A stretch of DNA of 43,706 nucleotides, taken from an uncultured Prevotellaceae bacterium. GTDB lineage: Bacteria > Bacteroidota > Bacteroidia > Bacteroidales > Bacteroidaceae. The stretch covers positions 1 through 43,706 of the forward strand of contig CAMYZO010000018.1 of the NCBI GenBank assembly GCA_947303855.1, written 5' to 3'. The notes beneath the pieces are model-generated. The model was not told where the DNA came from and did no database searches. It saw only the letters and a program-made list of their open reading frames with translations. Of this stretch, positions 8,576 through 17,103 are shown one piece after another; position 1 is the first letter of the stretch, and each line of letters opens with the position of its first letter. The position numbers and the translations under genes were made by a program.

Positions 8576-9679
8576 CTATTTTAATAATTTAGATATAAAT
8601 TGAGGGATTGTCTCAGAAGTATAGTCAGTTATAAACTCTTGTTTGAAACGTTTCCGTTCCTCTATTGAGATATTTATATCCATGGCTTTTTGGTAACTTT
8701 CATAATTATCAGCCAATAACATCATATTTGAATATTTGCTCGGAATTCCCTCAAACGCAATATTTGTCCCTATGACAGGCGTACCACAAGCCAATGACTC
8801 AACAACTTTTACTTTTACACCTGCCCCAGAGAACAATGGTGAAATTGTTGCTAAACTATTAGCAATTATTTGATATGGATTCTTGACAAAACCAAGATAT
8901 TTAACATTGTCATAGGAAGAAATCTTTTTTTGAAAATCTTCTGGAAGCCATTTCCCAATTATAACGATTTCTATAGTTTTATCTACTTGTTGATAAATAT
9001 AATCAAAAAACCATTTTAATCCATTAAAGTTGTCAGAACGTTTCCACTTTCCCAAAAAAACAAATCTTTTTTGAATATCTGTTGGCTCTGCTGATACCAA
9101 ATTGTCATCTAGGAAGAAGTTTGTTACTTTAGAATCAATTCCATAATAATTCTTTATTATTTTTCTATCCTTTTCACTAAAAGAAAAAACTATTGTATTT
9201 GGCTGGCACATTATCTTTTTCTCACCAGAAACAATCAACTTCCAATTAAGCCTATTACCTTGCCTTGAAAACCTTTGTGCCATCACGTCATGACTCATTA
9301 ATATCTTCTTTATATTGGGGAAATACTTTCCATATAATGCCATCTGACTATGGTCTAGATAAATAAGATTGTATTTATTTTCATCAACAATTTTTCTTAT
9401 GTACCGAAGTAGAGACCTATTAAATCTAATTGAGTAAATAGGATGAATAATTGGGTACCTTAAGAAATTTAAGATTTTAACACCTGTTGAATTTACAATT
9501 TCTTTAACTACTTTAATATTATCATTAGGACTTTCGTATATTGGATCATCCGCATAGCGAAAATATAGTAAATCCACGTGAAAAGAATGAGAGAGCTGCT
9601 CTAACAACAAACGGGTGAAGTTTTCACCACCAGCTCTACTAGATGGAACATAAGGGGTTAAAAACAGAATTTTCTTCAT
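8576..9679 (-). CDS. Family 4 glycosyltransferase
   Basis: A cytoplasmic GT-B enzyme expected to add one sugar to the growing repeat unit. The 367-residue protein has an N-terminal FLTPYVPSSRAGGENFTRLL segment that shapes the acceptor site. Its C-terminal half carries the donor-binding region VFLGKWKRSDN and the retaining GT4 signature GAGVKVKVVESLACGTPVIGT (in part), with the conserved glutamate in VVES. The DNA is clearly AT-rich compared with the flanking genes, as is the rest of this stretch. The start ATG follows an A/G-rich segment. It lies in a run with the GT2 gene downstream and the acyltransferase gene 50 bp upstream. Confidence 0.9.
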   Translation of the reverse strand: MKKILFLTPYVPSSRAGGENFTRLLLEQLSHSFHVDLLYFRYADDPIYESPNDNIKVVKEIVNSTGVKILNFLRYPIIHPIYSIRFNRSLLRYIRKIVDENKYNLIYLDHSQMALYGKYFPNIKKILMSHDVMAQRFSRQGNRLNWKLIVSGEKKIMCQPNTIVFSFSEKDRKIIKNYYGIDSKVTNFFLDDNLVSAEPTDIQKRFVFLGKWKRSDNFNGLKWFFDYIYQQVDKTIEIVIIGKWLPEDFQKKISSYDNVKYLGFVKNPYQIIANSLATISPLFSGAGVKVKVVESLACGTPVIGTNIAFEGIPSKYSNMMLLADNYESYQKAMDINISIEERKRFKQEFITDYTSETIPQFISKLLK

Positions 9680-9729
9680 AGAAATAGGGAGGAATAACTA
9701 GGGAAACCTAAAGTAACAAGCATCGTTTG

Positions 9730-10269
9730 CTACTGAAAAAAGGGTGTATATTTTTGTATATATGTTAACGGATTTTTGCGCTGTCCAATCACTTTAGCAG
9801 GAATGCCACCTACAATAGCCATAGGAGCGACATTTTGGGTTACCACAGCACCAGAAGCAACAACTGCACCCCTTCCTATGTGTACACCAGGAAGAATTGT
9901 AACTCTTGATGCTATCCACACATGATCTTCTATCACAACTTTACCTGGAACCTCTCTGTGATTTGGATCGTTAACGTCATGCTCTAACGTCCAAATATTT
10001 GTTTCTTGCGCAATATCAACATTATCACCAATAATTAATTCTGCTCCTCTTCCATCAAGCATCACAGATTTATTAATTACAACATGGCTGCCGATTGAAA
10101 TATTACGAGGATTAACCATACAAGCTTTTCTCATAATAAAACATCCTTCACCTAAATTCTTCGTAACTATCTTAAAAAACAACCTTCTAAATTGCCAACA
10201 TGGAATTATTGTTATTAATTCTTGTAAAAGCAAAAACAAACCTTTTATAAAATCCCTCCAATAAATCAT
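9730..10269 (-). CDS. Hexapeptide-repeat acyltransferase (WcaF/LbH-type O-acetyltransferase)
   Basis: Likely decorates the polysaccharide repeat unit with an acetyl group from acetyl-CoA. From the ATG at 10269 it encodes 179 residues; the frame stays open to a TTG at 10320, but the extra 17 residues look unlike the family, so the ATG is preferred. The C-terminal two thirds show left-handed beta-helix hexapeptide repeats (ISIGSH, LIIGDN, VVIEDHVWIASRVTILPGVHIGRGAVVASGAVV). A likely catalytic histidine lies in LEHDVNDPNH, and the usual IVGGIPAKVIG ending is present. The N-terminal segment before the helix is hydrophobic and may contact the membrane. Confidence 0.88.
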   Translation of the reverse strand: MIYWRDFIKGLFLLLQELITIIPCWQFRRLFFKIVTKNLGEGCFIMRKACMVNPRNISIGSHVVINKSVMLDGRGAELIIGDNVDIAQETNIWTLEHDVNDPNHREVPGKVVIEDHVWIASRVTILPGVHIGRGAVVASGAVVTQNVAPMAIVGGIPAKVIGQRKNPLTYIQKYTPFFQ

Positions 10270-10328
10270 TATAATTAATTCAACTCTTCTTTTGTATAAA
10301 ATATATAACAGACAAAGCAAACACCTAA

Positions 10329-11456
10329 TTACATTTTTCTAAACAGATTTAGCCACTTCTCTCCTATTATTTCCACCGTATTAGATACAACTTTTTTTCT
10401 ACACTTACCTGACATGTCTTTTAAAAGTTTTTCATCAACCATCAATCGCTGTAATTGGTCACAATAAGCTCTTTTATCGTTTGCAGGAACTATAAAACCA
10501 TTTTCTCCATCATCAATTATTTCATTTATGCTTTCGAAAGAATCAAAAGCAACAGGAACAACTTCATAATTCATTGCCTCAAAAAGTACCAATGGAAATC
10601 CCTCATAACAAGATGTCATACATAAAATGCTTGCACTTTTCAAATATATTTCTGGCTGTTGATTACCTTCTAAAAAAACATTTCTCAACATATTAGATGA
10701 AATTCTCTTCTTTAAATAATCACGCATAGGACCATCACCAAGGATACGTAACACCCAATCAGGGTGATTAACAGACACACAATTCCAGATATCCAAAAGT
10801 ACATCAGGCCTTTTTTGAAAATTCAATCTTCCAATAAATAAAATTTCTTTTTGCTTAGAATATGAATTCGTGTCTAATGGTAATGTAAGTGGGTTTCCGA
10901 TACATTCTAACACTTTTGCATCACACCCTGCAAAATATTTAACTTCATTTATATAAGCTTCTGACAATAGGACAATAGCATCACTTTTACTAACTACGTT
11001 TTTAAAAAATGCATGATATTTTAAGTAGAAATAAAACAAAAACAAATTTTGCATTATTCTAGAATCAAATATTTTTTTTAAAATAAAGTTATTGAAATAA
11101 AAGTTAGGATGGGTATACATTCCCCGTAACGAATTATGAAATACACTTATCAATTTTGAACGACTTTTTCCTATTGATAAGAGAGGTTCTGACGCTGGCA
11201 GAATTCCGGCTTGGTTTATAATAAAATCAATAGATTCATCCTTAATAAATCTTATTAGTGAATCTATATTAAAAGGATCTTTTAGTCCTGTGCCATTGTT
11301 TACAAAAATTGATTCTCCATCTAAGAAACAATCAGAAAGATAATAAACCTTACATCCCCTCTCAGAGAACCAATTTCCGAGAACACAACTAATACGCTCA
11401 ACACCACCCGATGTAGGACTCATAGTGGAGGGAAAATAAAAAAGGATTTTATACAT
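10329..11456 (-). CDS. Family 4 glycosyltransferase
   Basis: A second GT-B retaining glycosyltransferase of the repeat-unit assembly line. The 375 residues show the N-terminal pattern YFPSTMSPTSGGVERISCVL, the donor-domain opening LFIGRLNFQKRPDVLLDIW, GDGPMRDYLKK, and the C-terminal signature SCYEGFPLVLFEAMNY with the paired glutamates of the E-x7-E motif. All expected motifs are intact. It is separated from the downstream acyltransferase by about 60 bp and from the upstream GT2 gene by 21 bp. Base composition is very AT-rich, consistent with the variable core of the locus. Confidence 0.91.
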   Translation of the reverse strand: MYKILFYFPSTMSPTSGGVERISCVLGNWFSERGCKVYYLSDCFLDGESIFVNNGTGLKDPFNIDSLIRFIKDESIDFIINQAGILPASEPLLSIGKSRSKLISVFHNSLRGMYTHPNFYFNNFILKKIFDSRIMQNLFLFYFYLKYHAFFKNVVSKSDAIVLLSEAYINEVKYFAGCDAKVLECIGNPLTLPLDTNSYSKQKEILFIGRLNFQKRPDVLLDIWNCVSVNHPDWVLRILGDGPMRDYLKKRISSNMLRNVFLEGNQQPEIYLKSASILCMTSCYEGFPLVLFEAMNYEVVPVAFDSFESINEIIDDGENGFIVPANDKRAYCDQLQRLMVDEKLLKDMSGKCRKKVVSNTVEIIGEKWLNLFRKM

Positions 11457-11477
11457 GATTCGTATAATTATTTACGT

Positions 11478-12467
11478 TTAAATGAACCGCAAAAAAGACA
11501 AACGAAAATTTAAAGAATGCCAGATTTTAACAAAAGGTATTTTTTTGTATGTTGAGTTATTAAGTCGATTAATAATTTGTGGAGATTTCTTTACTAGTTG
11601 TTCGATTTCACAGAAGTCACTATCAGGCTTTGAAAAAACCAAATTCACCAAATAATATCTATATAAAGGAAACATTATTAAATTCAGCAACAACTTTTTT
11701 CTTAAATCAAACAAGTCTGATAATAATACATATTCAGCAATGATTCTTTTTGATACTAAATATAGATGCTTCCTGCTATTTATATAGCTAATGCGAGATA
11801 CGGTTTGACCTACCCGACCAATAAAATATTGATAGAGACAGATGTTTAGAAATTGAATACTATGCGCTTTTAAAAGGGGGAAAAAGCAATATTCAATATC
11901 TGTATAACTAATACCTTCCTGATGTTGCAACCCTACACGTTTTAACAGGTCAAGTTTAAAAGTAAGAGAATGCATACACAAAACCCCTTCATCTTCTTTT
12001 TTCATAGACAACTGGTCGATAGAAAATACCTTATTTAAATCAACACTATGATTCTTAATCACGACACATTTCCCGTTATTATACCTAAGAGCATAGGAAG
12101 TGCATAAAACTTCAGCTTCTACTTTAAACAAAATATTAAGAAATTGTTCCAATGCAGTTGTATCAAACCAATCATCTGCATCTAATAGTCTGAAATACTT
12201 TCCCGTAGCCTCTTTTAATCCTCTGTTGACACACGATCCGTAATTACCATTTTTTTTATCTATAACTCGTATAACCTCTGGATATTTATTCTCATATTCT
12301 TTAGCAATCCTTAAAGACTCATCCTTACTACCATCATTGATTACTAAAATTTCCAAAAATTCAAACAACGTCGCATTTTGTATAAGTAAAGAATCTAAGC
12401 ACCTACATAGATAATCTTGCATATTATATGTAGGGATAATGATACTAAGTATTTTTTGTTTCTTCAT
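11478..12467 (-). CDS. Family 2 glycosyltransferase
   Basis: Likely adds a sugar to the lipid-linked repeat unit. The protein opens with the GT-A core LSIIIPTYNMQDYLCRCLDSL, followed by VINDGSKDES (nucleotide binding) and LLDADDWFD (DxD-type metal site); the second half is less conserved, as usual for these enzymes. I place the start at the ATG at 12467 (MKKQKILS, 329 residues), although another in-frame ATG lies three codons earlier at 12476. Either start overlaps the 3' end of the upstream polymerase gene by about 20-30 bp, implying coupled translation. It has no membrane helices long enough to suggest a processive synthase. Confidence 0.9.
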   Translation of the reverse strand: MKKQKILSIIIPTYNMQDYLCRCLDSLLIQNATLFEFLEILVINDGSKDESLRIAKEYENKYPEVIRVIDKKNGNYGSCVNRGLKEATGKYFRLLDADDWFDTTALEQFLNILFKVEAEVLCTSYALRYNNGKCVVIKNHSVDLNKVFSIDQLSMKKEDEGVLCMHSLTFKLDLLKRVGLQHQEGISYTDIEYCFFPLLKAHSIQFLNICLYQYFIGRVGQTVSRISYINSRKHLYLVSKRIIAEYVLLSDLFDLRKKLLLNLIMFPLYRYYLVNLVFSKPDSDFCEIEQLVKKSPQIINRLNNSTYKKIPFVKIWHSLNFRLSFLRFI

Positions 12468-13761
12468 AATTCTCAATCTTAATTAATTTCATAAAAAAAT
12501 AATTTGCAATAATAACAAAAATAACATTTCTTAGAAATCCAAAATGGAATAAACCTATAGTATAACGCGCTGAAAAAAAACTCATTAACAAATGGAAAGC
12601 TGTCATACTGTAAATTAAGAGCCAACAATTAGAACGGAGCGGATCTTCTATAGACGAAATAGCCCTATTATACATAAACATAGATGTAATTGCGATAATA
12701 GTCAAAATAACAAATACTCCTTCATATCCAAAATCTTTATGATATGAATAAAATTGAGTATATACATTGCCCAAGAAGTAATTATTAACATGCAAAAACC
12801 TATAATTATCACCTTTCATTTTTTGCGGATATTTTGATTTATAATATGTAGCAAATGTACTTTCACCCCAAAACTCATTTGGGTCATTTCCATCTTGCCC
12901 ATGCATATATATATCGAAGTTTTTTATTTCAGCTCCACAGTAGGCAGCTAACAAATCTGTTGGCTTAAATTCCTCGACATCCCGTCCCATCAACAAATTT
13001 AATCCTTGAAAACTTACTATTAGAATAAAAAATGCAATAATTGACCTTTTCTTGAATTTACTCGACAGTTTATAACTTCCTTGGACTGCATACATAAAAA
13101 CAATATAAATCACAGAAAATCTGGCAATTGTATCATATACGCCCCCCTTTGCTCCATTTATAAGTCCATCAAGCATTGTTAATAATAATTGAATAATGCA
13201 TAATGAAATCAACCTCTTACTTTTATTATTCCCAAAAAGTTGAAAACATAAAATCCACATTGTAATATTTGAGCAAAGATTTAGGGAATTTGAAAGGAAT
13301 TTAATATAATAAGGGAATGCAAACTTTTCGGATCCAGATTGAAAATCTTCTCTTGCGGATTGGATAAGGCTCGATATTCCCAATCCACCACTAAAGAATT
13401 CATGATAGGATTGAATTTTTAAAGCACAAACAATCAGGTCAAGAAGTATTAGAGCATAGAGAAACAAAAGTATCTTCGTTTTGTCAAATTGAGTTGAGTC
13501 AACATTAGATTTTTTATTCTCAAGTTCACCTTTTAATAATACGCTACAGGTTAAAGTAAAAAAAAGAGTACCTCCTCCGATTACAAAAACGGTTTCTGGA
13601 AGAAGTTCGTACATCTCCCATTCTTCATAATAAAGCATTGAAACAAATGATGCCAGCAGCATCCCACTTCCCATTAATATGGGAGGTGAAATGATATACC
13701 TAAATCGCTTATAAGCAATAATTAAATTTACAAGGAGCAATAATAACAACAGAAACAACAT
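12445..13761 (-). CDS. wzy: Wzy-type oligosaccharide repeat-unit polymerase
   Basis: Predicted to polymerise repeat units on the periplasmic side of the inner membrane. The 438-residue protein is almost entirely hydrophobic, with about ten to twelve membrane segments starting directly at the N-terminus (a run of leucines). A larger hydrophilic loop lies in the second half (roughly 265-335, rich in Asp, Tyr and Asn), the usual Wzy topology. Wzy proteins share little sequence, so the call rests on topology, length and position next to wzx, glf and glycosyltransferase genes. It is the only such protein in the locus. Its 3' end overlaps the next glycosyltransferase gene. Confidence 0.78.
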   Translation of the reverse strand: MLFLLLLLLLVNLIIAYKRFRYIISPPILMGSGMLLASFVSMLYYEEWEMYELLPETVFVIGGGTLFFTLTCSVLLKGELENKKSNVDSTQFDKTKILLFLYALILLDLIVCALKIQSYHEFFSGGLGISSLIQSAREDFQSGSEKFAFPYYIKFLSNSLNLCSNITMWILCFQLFGNNKSKRLISLCIIQLLLTMLDGLINGAKGGVYDTIARFSVIYIVFMYAVQGSYKLSSKFKKRSIIAFFILIVSFQGLNLLMGRDVEEFKPTDLLAAYCGAEIKNFDIYMHGQDGNDPNEFWGESTFATYYKSKYPQKMKGDNYRFLHVNNYFLGNVYTQFYSYHKDFGYEGVFVILTIIAITSMFMYNRAISSIEDPLRSNCWLLIYSMTAFHLLMSFFSARYTIGLFHFGFLRNVIFVIIANYFFMKLIKIENYEETKNT

Positions 13762-14174
13762 TAATCTTGCTCTAAAAATTCATCAATTCAAATTTCGTGT
13801 TTTTTGACAGTCGGATTAGAAAGATTATTCATGGAACAACCTATCATAGAACGTACAGATAGAATATAAATTATTAATTGCACTATTTATACTCACGATA
13901 AGCCCAAATCGAACAAAATAACAACAACAAATCAATCTCTGCAAAAGAACAACCGTTTGCAATAATCCTAAATTATCTATTGGACAATCATCAACATCAA
14001 CAACTAGAAGAAATCTTCTTTCAGAAGATATTTGATACTTTGACAAGATTTTTAATCATATACGATTAAAAACACCGAAAATAACAGATTTTTTAGTAAC
14101 ACAACTAAATAATTGATTTTTTTTGACTCAACAATTTTTCGGGTACTGATATTTTTTTTATTGAACGTCTAGCA
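13762..14174. other. 413-bp AT-rich gap without a convincing gene
   Basis: This stretch between wzx and wzy is strongly AT-rich. The longest minus-strand frame (13825-14046, 73 codons from a TTG) has no recognisable domain, is rich in Leu, Cys and Val, and lacks an ATG start. It could be the remains of a decayed gene or simply spacer. No terminator hairpin with a T-run and no consensus promoter was found here. I do not call a gene. Confidence 0.5.
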
Positions 14175-15617
14175 TTATTTACATAATCGGGGTATAATCA
14201 AACATACTATTTGCTCCAACATTGTATCTTTTATAAAAAACAAAAATCCACAATAAACAATTGCACCAAACAAGATGCCTGTAAGTATCTGCCACCAAAT
14301 GTTTTCAAAAAAAACACACAATAGTATTACAAAAGACATTGTTAATGTCGAACAGAGATAATGGATGACCTGACTATCGACGAAGCGAAATGCTATATAA
14401 CTTTTGCCTAACTTCACTTGAACTACCAAGACTAAAAATTCAGCTATCAGTGTAGAAATAGCAGCACCAGTCTCTGTCCAAAGCGGTATCAGCAACAAAT
14501 TGAGTACCACATTGACAACTGCTGCAACTATGGTACTATAGATAACCAGCATCTCTTTACCATAGGGATAGAGAATCTGAATGCCGATAATATTGGTCAT
14601 ACCAATGAAAATTATAGTAGGAGCTGTATAGACCAACACTGAAGCGGCTTCGGCGTAATCGGCTCCACAGAAGCATATAATAACAGGACGTGCCAACAGC
14701 ATTACTCCTACAGTAATTGGAATGGCCGAAAACATTAACAAATGATAGGATTTCTGTATAATAGCATTGAACTCGTCATACCTCTTCTCACCAATCAAAT
14801 GAGCGCAACGAGGAAGCATAACAGTACCCAAAGAAGTTATTACAGTAGTTAAGATATGAGTAATTTTAATACCCGCAGTAAACAACCCCACTTCTCTGTC
14901 GCCTGTCATAAAGCCTAACATAATGGTGTTTAACTGTACATAAATACTAATAATAACATTTAATAGAAATATGCGAAGAGAAGGTCGAATATGTCTTCTA
15001 ACGTTTAACTTTTTCCATTCAATAGTAGAGAGGTGAATATATCTGCGAAGATGAATAAAATTAACGAAATTGTTTCCAACTGTAGAACCTACAATTGTCA
15101 GGCCATAAATTAAAAGATCATCAGGACTTTTGACAAACGCAAAAAGACAGATTGCACATAGGAAGCGTACAATGAGGCCAACTATTGTTATAAACTTAAA
15201 ATCTTCTATACCTTGATAAAACCACAGCACTCCAACACTTGTAAAAATAATGGAAAGACTGAGAATATAGAACAACGTCGCCACTTCGTGGATACGTGGA
15301 ACATATTCGCCCATGAGCCAAACGGCAATATAGCCAAAAAGGCAAAGAAACACACTAAGGAGAGTAATCTCTACTGTTGTTCGATTGCGTAATTCAACAT
15401 TATTTCGACATTTGGCTATTTCACGAACCGCATAGAGGGGAATACCCAGACTTGTAAGCAGGACAATGTAGCCTATAATGGAATTCTGGAAATTGACAAC
15501 ACCAATGCCTTCTGGCATCAGAACACGTGCAGCATAAGGGAATGTCACAATAGGAAATATCAACCCCGCAATAGTGTTGATATAGTTCAACATGATATTT
15601 CCCTTTAATGATGCCAT
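14175..15617 (-). CDS. wzx: Wzx-type polysaccharide flippase (MATE/MVF superfamily)
   Basis: Predicted to flip undecaprenyl-linked repeat units across the inner membrane. The 480 residues contain twelve or more hydrophobic helices, beginning with the family-typical N-terminus MASLKGNIMLNYINTIAGL. This is followed by FPIVTFPYAARVLMPEGIG and the GIPLYAVREIAK segment that recurs in RfbX/Wzx proteins. Length and helix count match the family. It lies 65 bp downstream of glf. Base composition begins to fall here towards the AT-rich centre of the locus. Confidence 0.92.
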   Translation of the reverse strand: MASLKGNIMLNYINTIAGLIFPIVTFPYAARVLMPEGIGVVNFQNSIIGYIVLLTSLGIPLYAVREIAKCRNNVELRNRTTVEITLLSVFLCLFGYIAVWLMGEYVPRIHEVATLFYILSLSIIFTSVGVLWFYQGIEDFKFITIVGLIVRFLCAICLFAFVKSPDDLLIYGLTIVGSTVGNNFVNFIHLRRYIHLSTIEWKKLNVRRHIRPSLRIFLLNVIISIYVQLNTIMLGFMTGDREVGLFTAGIKITHILTTVITSLGTVMLPRCAHLIGEKRYDEFNAIIQKSYHLLMFSAIPITVGVMLLARPVIICFCGADYAEAASVLVYTAPTIIFIGMTNIIGIQILYPYGKEMLVIYSTIVAAVVNVVLNLLLIPLWTETGAAISTLIAEFLVLVVQVKLGKSYIAFRFVDSQVIHYLCSTLTMSFVILLCVFFENIWWQILTGILFGAIVYCGFLFFIKDTMLEQIVCLIIPRLCK

Positions 15618-15682
15618 AAATTATCAAAAAAAAACATTCCTTCTTATTAAGAAATTATAAAGTTACGCCGTCACAAACGACC

Positions 15683-16831
15683 TCAGACCTCCATGTCGAG
15701 TACTTTTTCTACGATAGGGGCCATGTCATAGTATTTGTATTCGGCCAGTCGCCCACCGAAGATGACATTTGATTCCTGGGCTGCCAAAGCCCGGTACTGG
15801 TCGGCAAGGGCATTGTTTCTGTCGTCATTGACAGTATAATAGGGTTCCATACCCTCCTTGTACTCAGTTGAATACTCACGACTGATGACTGTCTTTGGAC
15901 AATCATATACTTCCTGACCGAACATCTCAAAATGCTTGTGTTCGATAATGCGGGTATAAGGTACCTCGGCCTCGGTATAGTTCATAACAGCATTACCTTG
16001 ATAGTTGGGGGTATTGAGAACCTCTTCCTCGAAACTGACCGTTCGCCAGTCCAGCTTGCCCAAACGGAAACCGAAATACTCGTCAAGAGCACCTGTATAG
16101 ACGATTTTATCAAATTGAGAATTGAGAATTGAAAATTGAGAATTGCTCTTTTTCTTCTCTTCAATGAAATCTATGCCTGTACGGCACTCTATGCCATCAA
16201 GTAGACCTTTAATTAGCTTATTGTAACCTCCAATAGGAATACCTTGATAACGATCATTGAAATAATTGTTATCGTGGACAAAACGTACAGGAAGTCGCTT
16301 AATGATGAAAGCCGGAAGTTCAGTACACTTACGTCCCCACTGCTTTTCAGTATAACCCTTGATGAGAGCCTCATAGATATCCTTACCTATGAGCATGAGG
16401 GCTTGTTCCTCCAGATTACGAGGCTCGGTGACACCTGCAGCCTGCATAGCAGCAACAGCCTCGGCTTTCTGCTCGTCAATCTTGGCTTTAGCCTCTGCAG
16501 GGGTCAGCACACCCCACATCTGATAGAAGGTATTCATATTGAAAGGAAGATTGTACTGACGGCCTTTGTAATTGGCTATAGGCGAGTTGGTATATCGATT
16601 GAACTCGACAATGGAGTTGACGAAATCCCAAACCTGTTTGCTATTGGTGTGGAAGATGTGGGCACCGTACTTATGTACGTTAATACCTTCAATGTTTTCG
16701 CAATAGAGATTGCCACCCAAATGGGGACGTTTGTCAATGACCAGGCACCGTTTGCCTGCCTTTGTAGCCCTAAAGGCAAAAGTCGCGCCAAAAAGGCCAG
16801 AACCAACAATCAGATAATCATATCGCTTCAT
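15683..16831 (-). CDS. glf: UDP-galactopyranose mutase
   Basis: Converts UDP-galactopyranose to UDP-galactofuranose with reduced FAD, so the polysaccharide probably contains galactofuranose. The 382 residues begin with the dinucleotide-binding motif YLIVGSGLFGATFA, then VIDKRPHLGGN and the family block VHKYGAHIFHTN. Later blocks NLPFNMNTFYQMWG, GYTEKQWGRKC, IPIGGYNKL and IVYTGALDEYFGFRLG are all intact. An oddity is a Ser/Asn/Gln-rich insert at about residues 228-240, encoded by heptameric repeat DNA, in a loop just before IVYTG (see the repeat entry). The surrounding catalytic blocks are unaffected, so the enzyme is probably active. Confidence 0.95.
   Translation of the reverse strand: MKRYDYLIVGSGLFGATFAFRATKAGKRCLVIDKRPHLGGNLYCENIEGINVHKYGAHIFHTNSKQVWDFVNSIVEFNRYTNSPIANYKGRQYNLPFNMNTFYQMWGVLTPAEAKAKIDEQKAEAVAAMQAAGVTEPRNLEEQALMLIGKDIYEALIKGYTEKQWGRKCTELPAFIIKRLPVRFVHDNNYFNDRYQGIPIGGYNKLIKGLLDGIECRTGIDFIEEKKKSNSQFSILNSQFDKIVYTGALDEYFGFRLGKLDWRTVSFEEEVLNTPNYQGNAVMNYTEAEVPYTRIIEHKHFEMFGQEVYDCPKTVISREYSTEYKEGMEPYYTVNDDRNNALADQYRALAAQESNVIFGGRLAEYKYYDMAPIVEKVLDMEV
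16113..16145 (-). repeat. Heptamer tandem repeat translated in frame within glf
   Basis: On the coding strand four full 7-bp units and one partial unit follow one another (AATTCTC, AATTTTC, AATTCTC, AATTCTC, AATTT). Because 7 is not a multiple of 3, the array is read in rotating frames and gives the peptide SNSQFSILNSQF. The total length keeps the gene in frame. The insert lies in what is normally a variable surface loop. Confidence 0.85.
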
Positions 16832-16854
16832 TTTTATACTTGATCATTAACCAT

Positions 16855-16972
16855 TTAGTACAATTTCTCCAACCCTGCAAGCACCTCCCGATTGGTAATA
16901 GACAATACGTAGATTTCTGCTTTACGGTCATAGTCCTTGATTGCCTATGGGATATTTTCTTTTTGTCAACAT
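16855..16972 (-). pseudogene. Remnant of a second AAA-ATPase-like/PD-(D/E)XK gene
   Basis: Minus-strand translation from the ATG at 16972 gives MLTKRKYPIGNQ, matching the N-terminus of the intact neighbour (MANRKYPIGIQ). It then shifts frame to KDYDRKAEIYVLSITNREV, followed by LAGLEKLY and a stop. That second part matches the neighbour's internal segment KDYNREVDLYTLSIPNQEV. About 350-370 codons between the two parts are missing and the join is out of frame, so this is a deleted relic. It lies between the intact gene and glf, suggesting an old tandem duplication or successive insertions at one site. Confidence 0.8.
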
Positions 16973-17103
16973 TGAAGTTTTTCTATTTTTTGTTGTCACG
17001 TTGCCACCATATATATAAACAACTGTTTTTCAGCATGTTAACAGGATGCAACAAAGATGACATGGGTGACATGGTTGCAAGAAATTCCGAAAAAAAAATG
17101 ATC

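Noticed and set aside
10270..10320. Longer N-terminus for the hexapeptide acyltransferase from a TTG
   Set aside because: The extra 17 residues are not family-like, and a good ATG start exists at 10269.
13825..14046. 73-codon open frame between wzx and wzy
   Set aside because: TTG start, no domain, unusual Cys/Leu/Val composition and no visible ribosome binding context; kept only as an unexplained gap.
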